This document shows, one piece after another, positions 23,145 through 30,351 of a DNA stretch of 35,367 bases. Source of the stretch: a virus; the IMG/VR virus record IMGVR_UViG_3300048588_000205, positions 1 through 35,367 of that record; one strand, 5' to 3'. The position numbers were made by a program, and so were the translations under genes. The notes under the pieces were generated by a model. That model worked only from the letters and a program-made list of their open reading frames with translations, was not told the origin of the DNA and did no database searches. The stretch's first letter is position 1; each line of letters starts with the position of its first letter.

Positions 23145-23391
23145 CCCCCAGCTCGTGGAGCGTGGCCCGGAGCTCCTTGACCATCGCGGCCGACGCCATG
23201 CCGGCCCCGGCGTCCAACTCCTTCGCCAAGGTCAACGCCATCGCGGCCAACGAGCGGCGGTGATGGTCGGCATCAAGCTCGAGACTGTCGATCAGCGCCG
23301 AAACGGCCAGCTCAACGCCCGCTGATGGGGCCGGTTTTGGTGTCGCACGCTTGCCGCCGGGGCGCTTCGTGGGCAGGGGTTCGCGGTCCAT
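23080..23391 (-). CDS. Probable terminase small subunit
   Basis: 103 residues from ATG 23391, for which GAAGG lies 6 bases upstream; ATG 23397 (two residues longer) lacks that spacing. Basic N terminus (LPTKRPGGKRATPKPA), then helices ending AMALTLAKELDAGAGMASAA and LRATLHELGG, a pattern I recall from actinophage small terminases. It overlaps the large-subunit gene. It would recognise the packaging site. Confidence 0.75.
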   Translation of the reverse strand: MDREPLPTKRPGGKRATPKPAPSAGVELAVSALIDSLELDADHHRRSLAAMALTLAKELDAGAGMASAAMVKELRATLHELGGEGADDDDAFAQWERSLANPG

Positions 23392-23468
23392 GCTCATCCT
23401 TCGTCGCGTCGCCCCGGGTCAGGCCGGGGAGAAAACGGAAGCGAGTCGGCTCTCCCAGCACGCCGAAC

Positions 23469-23485
23469 GGTCACGATGCGTGACC
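23469..23485. promoter_or_regulatory. Perfect inverted repeat upstream of terminase genes
   Basis: GGTCAC-GATGC-GTGACC, a 6-base stem, in the roughly 100-base gap between the HNH gene and the small terminase. A second short repeat, CCCCGG/CCGGGG, lies at 23412-23429. An operator or a packaging/nuclease recognition site are possible. HNH genes and packaging sites often lie next to terminases. Confidence 0.35.
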
Positions 23486-23498
23486 GCCCCCCACCCCA

Positions 23499-23831
23499 TC
23501 ACCACTCTCTGCTAGTTGTTCCGGGGCTGGTCACGGTGATTCCGAGCTCCTTGGCGGCGGCAGTGCGGCATTCGTGCCTGACTTCGCCGGTCACGTCACG
23601 GTCGCCGCGGATGCTGTTGCACAGGCGGTGAGCGTGGGCCAGGTTGGCGTGGTCGGTGGCGCTGCCACCTCGGCTGCGGGGCGTGCGCTCGTCCACCGTG
23701 CTGGCCATCCGGTGCCGCTCGAAGTCGAGCGACTGGTCGATGGGGAATCCGCAGAGCCAGCACGGCTGGCCGAGGCTGCGAACGTGGGCGATGGCCGTGC
23801 GTCGTGGCCTGCCCTTGAGGCTGGTGCTCAC
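23499..23831 (-). CDS. HNH endonuclease next to terminase
   Basis: 110 residues from GTG 23831 (GTGA overlap). Zinc pair CWLC (24-27) and the HNH core STVDERTPRSRGGSATDHAN followed by LAHAHRLCNSIRGD, with the usual second Cys. HNH proteins beside terminases are often required for DNA packaging in long-tailed phages, where they cut with the large subunit. Family certain, role inferred from position. Confidence 0.9.
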   Translation of the reverse strand: MSTSLKGRPRRTAIAHVRSLGQPCWLCGFPIDQSLDFERHRMASTVDERTPRSRGGSATDHANLAHAHRLCNSIRGDRDVTGEVRHECRTAAAKELGITVTSPGTTSREW

Positions 23832-23920
23832 GTCCAGCCGTGGTGGCCGGTGAGCGGGAGCCAGCTACCGGCGGAGACAGCTCGGCGGGGCACGATGATG
23901 TCGAGCAGCCATCGGCGCAT
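23828..23920 (-). CDS. Very small hypothetical protein
   Basis: 30 residues from ATG 23920 (GTG 23926 possible), with AGGGGG upstream; its stop overlaps the HNH start as GTGA. Sequence begins MRRWLLDIIVPRRAV. It may mainly couple translation to the HNH gene. It is too short to assign. Confidence 0.45.
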   Translation of the reverse strand: MRRWLLDIIVPRRAVSAGSWLPLTGHHGWT

Positions 23921-23943
23921 GGTCACCCCCTGAACGACAAATA

Positions 23944-23967
23944 CCCCGGACCTCCAGGGTCACGGGG
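23944..23967 (-). terminator. Hairpin with T-rich tail between promoter and HNH gene
   Basis: On the minus strand CCCCGTGACC...GGTCCGGGG folds with minor bulges and is followed by TATTTGTCGTT, the best U-rich tail in the window. It lies just downstream of the promoter-like pair at 24018-23990, so it may end upstream transcription or attenuate the terminase operon. Confidence 0.45.
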
Positions 23968-23989
23968 CACCAGTCAAGCGATGTGCGAC

Positions 23990-24018
23990 AACGTACGTGG
24001 TCACAGCGTTCCCGTCAA
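23990..24018 (-). promoter_or_regulatory. Candidate promoter for terminase/structural genes
   Basis: TTGACG (24018-24013) and TACGTT (23995-23990) are separated by 17 bases on the minus strand. The -35 overlaps the stop of the preceding gene. The position, upstream of HNH-terminase-head genes, is suitable for a late promoter. Confidence 0.4.
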
Positions 24019-24266
24019 GCACCCTGGCCGCAGCACCTGGCGAGCAGGTACCGGTGCCAGGCCTGGTCGGTGTAGATCGCTCGACGGATGCGGTGCCAGC
24101 GTGGTGGTGCGTCCGCTGCCTCGCGCAGCCGTGCTGCCCACGCCGCGGTCGAGCTGCACCGTTCGTAGTCGGGCTCCGCCTCCGGCAGTCGTGGTCTGGC
24201 TGCGTCCACCATCTCGCCGACCGACAGGCCCCAGCCCATGCCGACCCACGGTGATCCCTCACGCAC
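24015..24266 (-). CDS. Hypothetical protein
   Basis: 83 residues from GTG 24266, overlapping the preceding gene by 8 bases. Trp-rich start (VREGSPWVGMGWGLSVGEMV), then a charged helical part (RLREAADAPPRWHRIRRAIY) ending CCGQGA. The competing frame is less natural (repetitive Arg/His). No family recognised. It precedes the putative late promoter. Confidence 0.65.
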   Translation of the reverse strand: MREGSPWVGMGWGLSVGEMVDAARPRLPEAEPDYERCSSTAAWAARLREAADAPPRWHRIRRAIYTDQAWHRYLLARCCGQGA

Positions 24267-25068
24267 TGCGCTTGCCCTTGCGTCCAGCAGCCTTGGCCTC
24301 GATGATCATGCCCGGTGGCGTGGCGTCGGTGCCGCACTCCCACCGCCTGATGATCGCCTCGGTCGGCGTGCAGCGGTACCGCTCCTGGAACGTCAGGCAC
24401 TTCGGGCACAGGTCCGAGCTGGCGGCGGCGTTGGGCGGGTACTTCACCCACGCCTCGTGCACGCGGCAGGCCACGATGGTGCGCTGCACCGCCGCGGTCA
24501 TGGTCTCGCCTCGGTGGATGTCCCAGATCCCGAACGCCTTGGCGTGGAGCCATGCCGCCGTCTCGGCCAGGGCGGTGCGCACCAGCGTGTCCAGGTGGGC
24601 GAGGTCGTCCCCGTGGAGCTGGCCGGCGGTGGGCTCGACGAGCGGTGCCCAGCGGTGGATGCGGCTGATGGTGGTGGACACCGCCGCGGTCAGGCCGGGC
24701 TGGCTCGGTGGGATCCACGGTGCGCCGCAGATGTCACCCACCTCGGTGGCGGTCTCGCTGCACAAGGCGACGGCGGCCCGGATGGTGCCCACGGTCTCGT
24801 CGTCGTCGGTGGCGTCGGGCTCGCCCCACAGCGCAGCGATGGCGGTGGGGTCCGAGTGGCCGCCCTTGCCGCCACCGGAGTCGGTGCTGCTGGTGAGCCG
24901 GGACAGGATCTCGTCGTTGGTCATGCCCGAGCGCATGGGCCGGCTGGTGCTCGAGGTGCGCTCGGCGTAGATCCCGATCACCTGGTCGATCGTGTGCGGG
25001 ATCGTGACGCACCACGTGAGGTCCTCGAGGGTGGCCGTGATGGCGGCGGCTCGTCGTTCAGCGCTCAC
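24259..25068 (-). CDS. Hypothetical protein with C-terminal zinc motif
   Basis: 269 residues from GTG 25068 (GTGA overlap). Long helical N-terminal domain (RAAAITATLEDLTWCVTIPH; WLHAKAFGIWDIHRGET) and a C-terminal knuckle LCPKCLTFQERYRC, then a basic end (AAGRKGKRSA). Similar architectures occur in actinophages ahead of terminase genes, as I recall, without a known role. The Cys and basic tail suggest nucleic-acid binding. Confidence 0.75.
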   Translation of the reverse strand: MSAERRAAAITATLEDLTWCVTIPHTIDQVIGIYAERTSSTSRPMRSGMTNDEILSRLTSSTDSGGGKGGHSDPTAIAALWGEPDATDDDETVGTIRAAVALCSETATEVGDICGAPWIPPSQPGLTAAVSTTISRIHRWAPLVEPTAGQLHGDDLAHLDTLVRTALAETAAWLHAKAFGIWDIHRGETMTAAVQRTIVACRVHEAWVKYPPNAAASSDLCPKCLTFQERYRCTPTEAIIRRWECGTDATPPGMIIEAKAAGRKGKRSA

Positions 25069-25361
25069 GGGGCGGTGGTCTCCTGGGTGGCCGGGTGGCG
25101 GCGGATCATGCGGGTGTCGCGCTGGTGCTTGCGTGAGTAGCCGCCCTTGCGCTGGATGAGCTTGCGGTGCCGGGCGTCTCGGATGCGTAGGTCGATCGTC
25201 GTGCGCTCGAGCTCGGGGTGGGCGTAGGTGGTGGCTTCGATCACGTCGGCCAGCGGTGTCCACCGCTCGGCGTCGAGCATGCTCCAGATCGTGATCCAGG
25301 CCCTGGCGGTTGGCGTGGATCGGTCCATCGACGGCCAGAGGTCGGGAACGGTGTCGTTCAC
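25065..25361 (-). CDS. Hypothetical winged-helix-like protein, first gene of the late operon
   Basis: 98 residues from GTG 25361; upstream in-frame starts reach 25451 but there the third positions are not GC-biased, so they are unlikely. WTPLADVIEATTYAHPELER followed by TTIDLRIRDARHRKLIQRKG resembles a winged-helix domain, and the tail is basic. It lies directly beside the candidate origin and may bind it or regulate late genes. Family not certain. Confidence 0.65.
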   Translation of the reverse strand: MNDTVPDLWPSMDRSTPTARAWITIWSMLDAERWTPLADVIEATTYAHPELERTTIDLRIRDARHRKLIQRKGGYSRKHQRDTRMIRRHPATQETTAP

Positions 25362-25432
25362 GATGCGTGCTCTTCGTGGTGGTGGTCGGCGCTCGTTCTG
25401 GTCCGCCCGACCGCGGGCCTCGGAGGGTGGGG

Positions 25433-25732
25433 TGGTCCACTTAGGTCCCACCCTCTAGAGGGGACCACCTGGACCGGACCACTTTGCCCTTGGTTTTTAA
25501 GGGGTTGCGGAGACGGTGGGACCGGCAAATCGGGGAAGTGCGTGGACCACTTCTGGACCTCCATGCGTTTCGGTGTAGATCGGGGAGAGGGTTGTGCAGG
25601 TCACGGCGTTTTGGGTGGGGTGGTCCACTTTTTTGGACCGGCCTCGTGGACCAGTGGACCACCGCAGGTCACAGCCCTGCACGTTGCGTGGCTGGTCCAC
25701 TCCTGTGCGTGGTGTCCACAGAGTTGTCCACA
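25433..25732. other. Repeat-rich non-coding region, candidate replication origin
   Basis: The 25362-25789 gap holds about eight GGACCA/TGGTCC-core repeats. TGGTCCAC is at 25433, 25621 and 25693; GTGGACCA is at 25542, 25646 and 25654; shorter copies are near 25462 and 25476. Two DnaA-box-like sites follow: GTGTCCACA (25712-25720) and TTGTCCACA (25724-25732), the latter matching the actinobacterial DnaA-box consensus. A 12-base palindrome CCCTCTAGAGGG lies at 25451-25462 and an AT-rich patch near 25493-25500. It separates the early (replication) and late operons and has low coding signal. Confidence 0.6.
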
Positions 25733-25757
25733 GACTAGAGGTGTGGTGGAGGGTGAG

Positions 25758-25785
25758 CGTTTCGACCACGGAGAGTGGCGAAACG
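25758..25785. terminator. Hairpin terminator after the early operon
   Basis: CGTTTCG (25758-25764) pairs with CGAAACG (25779-25785), extended inside by CCAC/GTGG across a one-base bulge with loop GGAGA. It begins 5 bases after the methyltransferase stop (25790) on the minus strand, so it probably ends early transcription before the origin-like region. No U tract. Confidence 0.55.
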
Positions 25786-25789
25786 GCGT

Positions 25790-26878
25790 TCATGCGGCAC
25801 CGCCGAACAGGTCGCCTTGTGCGTCAGGTTCACCACCGAGGCAGCCTGGAGACAGCCACAAGGTCTCACCGTGGCGGTTCACGGAGCCCGCAGTGTTGGT
25901 GCCCGCGTAGCCCCCAGTTCCGCTCCATGAGTGGCGCCGCCAGGTGTCGGGGATGAGGTGGTCGTGCTCGGCTGAGTAGCCGGCCAGGACGATCCGATAC
26001 CGGGGGTTGTCGCCATTGTCGAGACACCACTGGCGCACCTCGTGGGCGATCGTGTGGTCGTCGGTGGCGTACAGGTCGGAGGTGCGAACGTCGCCGAGGT
26101 AGGGCGGGTCGAGGAACACGCCGACGGTGGCCCCGTAGTTGAGGGCGCCGTTGGTGACGACCCGTGACCAGTCTCCGCAGCAGACCCGGACCTTGCGGAG
26201 CCGGTCGGCGAGCGCCATGAGGTAGCCGTACATGGGTGGCAGGTCCGGCGCCGGGTTGTCCCACTTGACAGCGGGAGCACCTGACCCACCGGACGAGAAG
26301 TCACCTTGCGAAGACGTGCCCCGCCCGGCGTCGCCGAGGTGGGGGAGCTGGCGGTTGATGCCCTGGCCGGCGCTACCGAGGTGGGGGAGCTGGCGGTTGA
26401 TGCCCTGGCCGGCGCTACCGAGGTGGGGGAGCTGGCCCACCGTGCCGTCGTCGAGCAGCACCCATGGTCCGGTTCCAGCGCACCAGCCGGACCCGATCCA
26501 CGAGTTGATGCCCCATACCCACCACCCGGCGACCTTGGCGTCGAACCACTCGGGGTCTGACGCCATGGCCTCCACGCGGTGCCGTCCTTCAGTGACGAGC
26601 CACAGGTGTCGTGCTTCGAGGTCGGCCTCGTTGACCGGCCAGTCTGCCCACGATGCGACCTCATAGGGGTCGGCAGCCAGTGCCCGCCAGAAGTTGGCGA
26701 GGAACCGGTCGGCGTCGTTGGCGGTCTCGGCCCGGCAGCGGTGCGACGGTGGGCGTTCCAGTAGACACGCGAGCGACCCGGCGAACGGCTCGACGTAGTT
26801 GTCCACGTCGCCAAGCGCCGCCCACACAACATCAGCCACGCGGCGCTTGCCGCCGAACCACGGAAACGGTGCCTTCAT
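25790..26878 (-). CDS. D12-class N6-adenine DNA methyltransferase (Dam-like) with internal tandem repeat
   Basis: 362 residues from ATG 26878, behind AGGAGGAG and overlapping the helicase stop by ATGA. Motifs: PFPWFGGKRR (4-13, motif X), YVEPFAGSLA (28-37, motif I), and FLDPPYLGD (255-263, motif IV with DPPY); their order defines the Dam/DpnM alpha class. Residues 149-190 carry three 14-residue repeats (QLPHLGSAGQGINR twice exactly, then a diverged copy), in the position of the target-recognition/insertion region. It methylates adenine N6; site unknown. End of the early operon. Confidence 0.9.
   Translation of the reverse strand: MKAPFPWFGGKRRVADVVWAALGDVDNYVEPFAGSLACLLERPPSHRCRAETANDADRFLANFWRALAADPYEVASWADWPVNEADLEARHLWLVTEGRHRVEAMASDPEWFDAKVAGWWVWGINSWIGSGWCAGTGPWVLLDDGTVGQLPHLGSAGQGINRQLPHLGSAGQGINRQLPHLGDAGRGTSSQGDFSSGGSGAPAVKWDNPAPDLPPMYGYLMALADRLRKVRVCCGDWSRVVTNGALNYGATVGVFLDPPYLGDVRTSDLYATDDHTIAHEVRQWCLDNGDNPRYRIVLAGYSAEHDHLIPDTWRRHSWSGTGGYAGTNTAGSVNRHGETLWLSPGCLGGEPDAQGDLFGGAA
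26317..26436 (-). repeat. 42-base tandem repeat inside the Dam-like gene
   Basis: TGCCCTGGCCGGCGCTACCG begins an exact 42-base unit at 26359-26400, repeated over 26401-26436, with a diverged copy before it (26317-26358). 42 is a multiple of three, so the frame is kept. Exactness indicates recent duplication by slippage. Confidence 0.95.
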
Positions 26879-28314
26879 ATCTCCTCCTCGAACCCGGCGC
26901 ACAGCGCCTCGAACTTCGCCTTGTTGGCCTCGATGGCGCGGTGCACGTTCGACTTCGGGGCACCGGTCACCATGGCCAGCTCCCGCTCCGACATGCGTCG
27001 CCCGTGCTGGCGCACCAGCTCGGCGATCCGGGCGTAGGTGAGCACCGCCGAGGACACCTCCATGGACCACGGCCAGTCCCCGCCGCGCACGAGGGCGGCA
27101 GGCCAGTCCCGCTCGTCCCGAGCTCCGCGCCAGTGGCGAAGCAGGCCAGCCTCGGAGATGTGGAGACCGAACTCGGGCCACCGCTTCCACAGGGAGGCGC
27201 CGTAGGGTCGCTCGGGGCGGTCGGATCCGGTGCCGTGCGGCTGGTGGGTCTCGAGGGCGAGGGCGAAGCCGTAGGCCACCCGCAGGCGGTCGAGCGTCAT
27301 GGCGGCGGCCTTGGCCGGTTGCTCCTCGGTGGGGTCTCCGCCCACCAGCTTGTAGATCGGGCCGCCGACGACGAGCTCGGGCTGCACGGTGGCGATGAGG
27401 TGGGTGAGGGTGGCCACGTCGGTTGGGTCGTTGAGGTCGAGCCCCTGGGGGTGCACGGCCACGGTCAGGTTGTCGTCTGCTCCCCCGCCGGCGGTGACGT
27501 GGAGCGGTCGGAGTGCCCGGCGAATCTGGCGCTCGCTGTTCTCCAGGTCGAGCAGCAGGACGCGCAGCGGCGCCATCTCCTGGTGGGTGAACGGGTGGAT
27601 GCCCGCCGCGGCCTGGACTGCGATCTGGCGCAGCAGGGTGGACTTCCCGCCACCTTCGGGCCCGGTGAGCAGGATCCGGTCGGTGCGCTCGAGGAGGCCG
27701 GGGATCACCCAGTCGTGGTCGGGCTCGTCGTTAGCCAGGAAGTCGCCGAGGAGTGTGTGGGCGATGCCGTGGCTGCTGGTGTCCTCGGGGACGATGAACG
27801 CCTCGATGACGGACACCGCGGCGGGCAGGTTGTCGGCCCGGGCGTGCTCGGCGGCTTCGATGGCCCCGGCCATGACGGTGCGCAGGCGGGCCATGTGGAT
27901 GACCCGGCGGGCGTAGGCGCTGGCGTTGCGTGCCTCCCAGGTGTGTCCGGCTTGGAGGTTGATGATCCGGTTCTGGACGTCGGGGGAGTCGCCGAGGTGG
28001 GCGCTGAGGGTGATGAGGTCGGGGAGGTCGCCGGCGTTGTCCACCTTGACCACGGCGTCGTAGATGGCGCCGTGGTGGGGCGCGTAGAAGTGGTGTGGTG
28101 CGAGCCCGGTGGCGAAGGTGTCGTCGCGTGCCTGGGTGGAGATGAGGATGGCGCCGAGGACGGCTTCTTCGGCGTCGGTGTCGTGAGGGTTGGCTCGGTG
28201 GCTGTTGGCCCGGGGTGGTGGTGGCGTGGGGCCTTCTGGCCCGGTGGGCGCGAGGAACGGGTCGGCTTCGTCGTACCGCGGGTCATAGGGCGGGCCCTCG
28301 GTGTCGGTGCTCAC
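26875..28314 (-). CDS. Replicative helicase: DnaB N-terminal domain plus RepA/AAA_25-type ATPase
   Basis: 479 residues from GTG 28314 (GTGA overlap). Residues 45-145 show the DnaB N-terminal helical domain (HDTDAEEAVLGAILIS, VIHMARLRTVMAGAIEAAEH). Then a RecA-type core: Walker A GPEGGGKSTLL (218-228) and Walker B RVLLLDLEN (251-259). Near the end, RRMSERELAMVTGAPKSNVH is an HTH-like segment for DNA binding. The core resembles RepA/AAA_25 rather than full DnaB. It probably unwinds the phage origin and recruits host polymerase, since no phage polymerase was seen. Confidence 0.85.
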   Translation of the reverse strand: MSTDTEGPPYDPRYDEADPFLAPTGPEGPTPPPPRANSHRANPHDTDAEEAVLGAILISTQARDDTFATGLAPHHFYAPHHGAIYDAVVKVDNAGDLPDLITLSAHLGDSPDVQNRIINLQAGHTWEARNASAYARRVIHMARLRTVMAGAIEAAEHARADNLPAAVSVIEAFIVPEDTSSHGIAHTLLGDFLANDEPDHDWVIPGLLERTDRILLTGPEGGGKSTLLRQIAVQAAAGIHPFTHQEMAPLRVLLLDLENSERQIRRALRPLHVTAGGGADDNLTVAVHPQGLDLNDPTDVATLTHLIATVQPELVVGGPIYKLVGGDPTEEQPAKAAAMTLDRLRVAYGFALALETHQPHGTGSDRPERPYGASLWKRWPEFGLHISEAGLLRHWRGARDERDWPAALVRGGDWPWSMEVSSAVLTYARIAELVRQHGRRMSERELAMVTGAPKSNVHRAIEANKAKFEALCAGFEEEI

Positions 28315-28955
28315 GGGGCGGTGCCGGCCTCCTGGCCTTCGAGGCGGAACACGAGCAGGGTGGACGTGTTGCGGCGGGCGTGGACCTGGCGCCGGCCGGC
28401 GGGCTGGGCGCGGTAGCTGGCGAGGTCGAACCGGTCGACGAGCCGGTGGCCGAGGGTCTCGGCGTGGTCGGCGAAGATCCGGGTCTGCCAGCGGACCTTG
28501 CCGCTGCACACCTGGTCCTGGCACTTCACGAGCAGCATCCCGCCGGGCCGGAGCACCTTCGTGCACGAGGTGATGCCGTCGGTGATGAGCTGGTGTCGCT
28601 CCTGCCAGGTGGCCGGATGGGCGACCCCGTAGTCGGCATCCGAAGCGGAGGCGCCCTTGCCGGTGCTGGTGCCGTTGAGCTTGTAGGGCGGGTCGAACAC
28701 GACGGCGTCGAACGTGGGGCCAGACCACACGTCGGTGAGCTCTCGGAAGTCGACCGACCCGAGGTCCGAGCGGGTGGGGTCGAGGTCGGTGGCGGTCAGG
28801 TCGTCCGGTCGCCAGAGGGTCCAGAACCGGCCGAGGCCGTAGGTCGGGTCCAGCGTGAGCCACGACGGGCGGAGGTAGCCGAGGGGGACGACGGCGTCGC
28901 GGATCAGCTCGGCGTTGTTGGCCCACGTGCCAGCGGCCAGCACGGGAGAGCTCAC
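28311..28955 (-). CDS. DNA methyltransferase-like protein (DPPY)
   Basis: 214 residues from GTG 28955 (GTGA overlap). LTLDPTYGLGRFWTLW (33-48) is a motif-I-like SAM-binding segment, TATDLDPTRSD the acidic strand, and VVFDPPYKL (85-93) the catalytic motif; VLRPGGMLLVKCQDQ is the typical later strand. Class I SAM-dependent methyltransferase; target base is not determined. Coupled to the ParB-like gene, an arrangement common in actinophages. Confidence 0.85.
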   Translation of the reverse strand: MSSPVLAAGTWANNAELIRDAVVPLGYLRPSWLTLDPTYGLGRFWTLWRPDDLTATDLDPTRSDLGSVDFRELTDVWSGPTFDAVVFDPPYKLNGTSTGKGASASDADYGVAHPATWQERHQLITDGITSCTKVLRPGGMLLVKCQDQVCSGKVRWQTRIFADHAETLGHRLVDRFDLASYRAQPAGRRQVHARRNTSTLLVFRLEGQEAGTAP

Positions 28956-29908
28956 GTCGGCCCCCTGGTGAGCAGGGTGTGCGCCTTGTGCATGACGTTG
29001 GCCGCGTCCATGATCCGTTGGGCGAGCACGGCTCGGACGTCGTCGTTCGGGCACGTGTCGTAGACGTCGATCGGGTCGAGGGCCTTGATCTCGGCGAGGG
29101 CGTTGTCGAGCCGGGCCCGGGCGGTTCGGCCAGCGGCGCGCACGTTGCCGCCGCGCTGGGTGGCGCGGTCGCGGTGGTCCTCGGCTTCGCCGCCGATGAG
29201 CCGGAGCGCCTCGGTGGGCTCGGCGCTGATGGCGGCGGCCACGATCGGGCGGAGGGTGCCCACGGGCATCGCCGTGGTGAGGGCGAGGTCGGCGGCCGCG
29301 GCGAACACGGCGTCGTGGTCGAGGCGGCCGAGCTCGTAGCGGACCGGCTCGGGGAGGCGGGCGAACCCTTCGATGCCGGCGGCGGTGGCGCGCCGGGTGG
29401 CTTCGAGGGCGTTGGCGGCGATGGACAGCTTCGGCTGGGCGATCCCGACGATGGCTGCGGCGTCGCGTTGGGTCATGCCGTCGGCCATGAGGGCGATGGC
29501 GTGCTCGACGCGCTCGGCGGTGGTCGGTGGGAGGCCGTGGCGGGCGTTGTCCTCGAAGCGGATCCGGCGCAGCACGGCGTCGGTGCCGGTGACGAGGTAC
29601 GCGGCCAGCGTGGACCGGCGGGCCCGGGTGGCGGCTGCGACGCGGTGGTTCCCGCCGAGCGGGACCAGGGCGTCGGCGTCGATCGCGATGATCGGCGGGA
29701 AGATCGCGCCGTCGACCATGGCGGCGGCGTAGCGGTCGACTACCTCTTCGTGGAGGGGTTCGTGGCGGACCTGGTTGGCGAGGCCCGCGGCCTTGTCGAT
29801 GCGGGCGAGCGGGAGGTCAGGGTCGAAGCGCCACGCGGCGCCGAGCTGGGTCAGCCAAGCTTCGACGTCTTGCTGTCGAGCCGGGTGGAGGGGTTCGGTG
29901 ATGGTCAT
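28952..29908 (-). CDS. ParB-like nuclease-domain protein
   Basis: 318 residues, ATG 29908 (ATGA overlap). ParB N-terminal core: PLARIDKAAGLANQVRHEPL, FPPIIAIDADALVPLGGNHR (the GGNHR box) and VAAATRARRSTLAAYLV, followed by an HTH (TQRDAAAIVGIAQPKLSIAA, around 148-167). Phage ParB-like proteins may be nucleases or CTPases; no ParA partner is present, so plasmid-type partition is unlikely. Linked to a methyltransferase and the helicase. Confidence 0.85.
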   Translation of the reverse strand: MTITEPLHPARQQDVEAWLTQLGAAWRFDPDLPLARIDKAAGLANQVRHEPLHEEVVDRYAAAMVDGAIFPPIIAIDADALVPLGGNHRVAAATRARRSTLAAYLVTGTDAVLRRIRFEDNARHGLPPTTAERVEHAIALMADGMTQRDAAAIVGIAQPKLSIAANALEATRRATAAGIEGFARLPEPVRYELGRLDHDAVFAAAADLALTTAMPVGTLRPIVAAAISAEPTEALRLIGGEAEDHRDRATQRGGNVRAAGRTARARLDNALAEIKALDPIDVYDTCPNDDVRAVLAQRIMDAANVMHKAHTLLTRGPT

Positions 29909-30351
29909 GCGGCCTCCCTGGCCTTGCGTCGACGGGCGGCCTCGTTGAGGCGATGGCAGGTCCGGCACCGGCGACCCCGGCCGGGCGGCATGTCCGCCTC
30001 GTAGGGGTGGCCGTTGCGGCAGTGCGTGGCCCGCTCACCGATCACCCCACCGCGACGAACGTTCTCCCCCGCCGAGACCGGCTCCAAGTGCGAGACGTTG
30101 ACGCACGCCCTGTTGGTGCACAGGTGGTCGAGCACGAGGCCCGCCGGGATCGGTCCCATCAGCAGCACGTAGGCGAAGCGGTGCGCCAGGACCCGGACCC
30201 CGGCGTGACGGATCTCGCCGTAGCCATCGGAGCGCACGAGCCCGGTCCACTCTCGGCAGCCATCGGGGCGCCGGGCGCTGTTGGCCCAGAGGCGTTCCGT
30301 CGGTGTGGGGGTCAGGATGACCTCCGAGCTGGTGTCGATGTCGATGGTCAT
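29905..30351 (-). CDS. HNH homing-type endonuclease (HNH_3 group)
   Basis: 148 residues from ATG 30351 (ATGA overlap). Typical order: CREWTGLVRSDGYGEIRHAG (32-51), AHRFAYVLLMGPIPAGLVLD leading to the catalytic DHLC (75-78), ACVNVSHLEPVSAGEN with HLE, then a second zinc-binding part THCRNGHPYEAD and RRCRTCHRLN. This group includes free-standing homing endonucleases. It lies in a tight operon, overlapping both neighbours, so insertion must have been accommodated. Confidence 0.92.
   Translation of the reverse strand: MTIDIDTSSEVILTPTPTERLWANSARRPDGCREWTGLVRSDGYGEIRHAGVRVLAHRFAYVLLMGPIPAGLVLDHLCTNRACVNVSHLEPVSAGENVRRGGVIGERATHCRNGHPYEADMPPGRGRRCRTCHRLNEAARRRKAREAA

Noticed and set aside
23960-24262. 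Alternative frame with a GTGA overlap from GTG 24262
   Set aside because: Its product is Arg/Thr/His-rich and unstructured compared with the Trp-containing frame from GTG 24266, and it would run through the promoter and the edge of the hairpin.
25497-25793. A 98-residue minus-strand frame whose ATG overlaps the methyltransferase stop as ATGA
   Set aside because: Third positions are not GC-biased, it runs through the iteron-like repeats and DnaA boxes and a hairpin, and the product has no fold-like pattern. Not excluded, but non-coding is favoured.
28952-29908. Plasmid partition system based on the ParB-like gene
   Set aside because: No ParA ATPase or centromere-like array adjoins, and phage ParB-domain proteins commonly stand alone beside methyltransferases.
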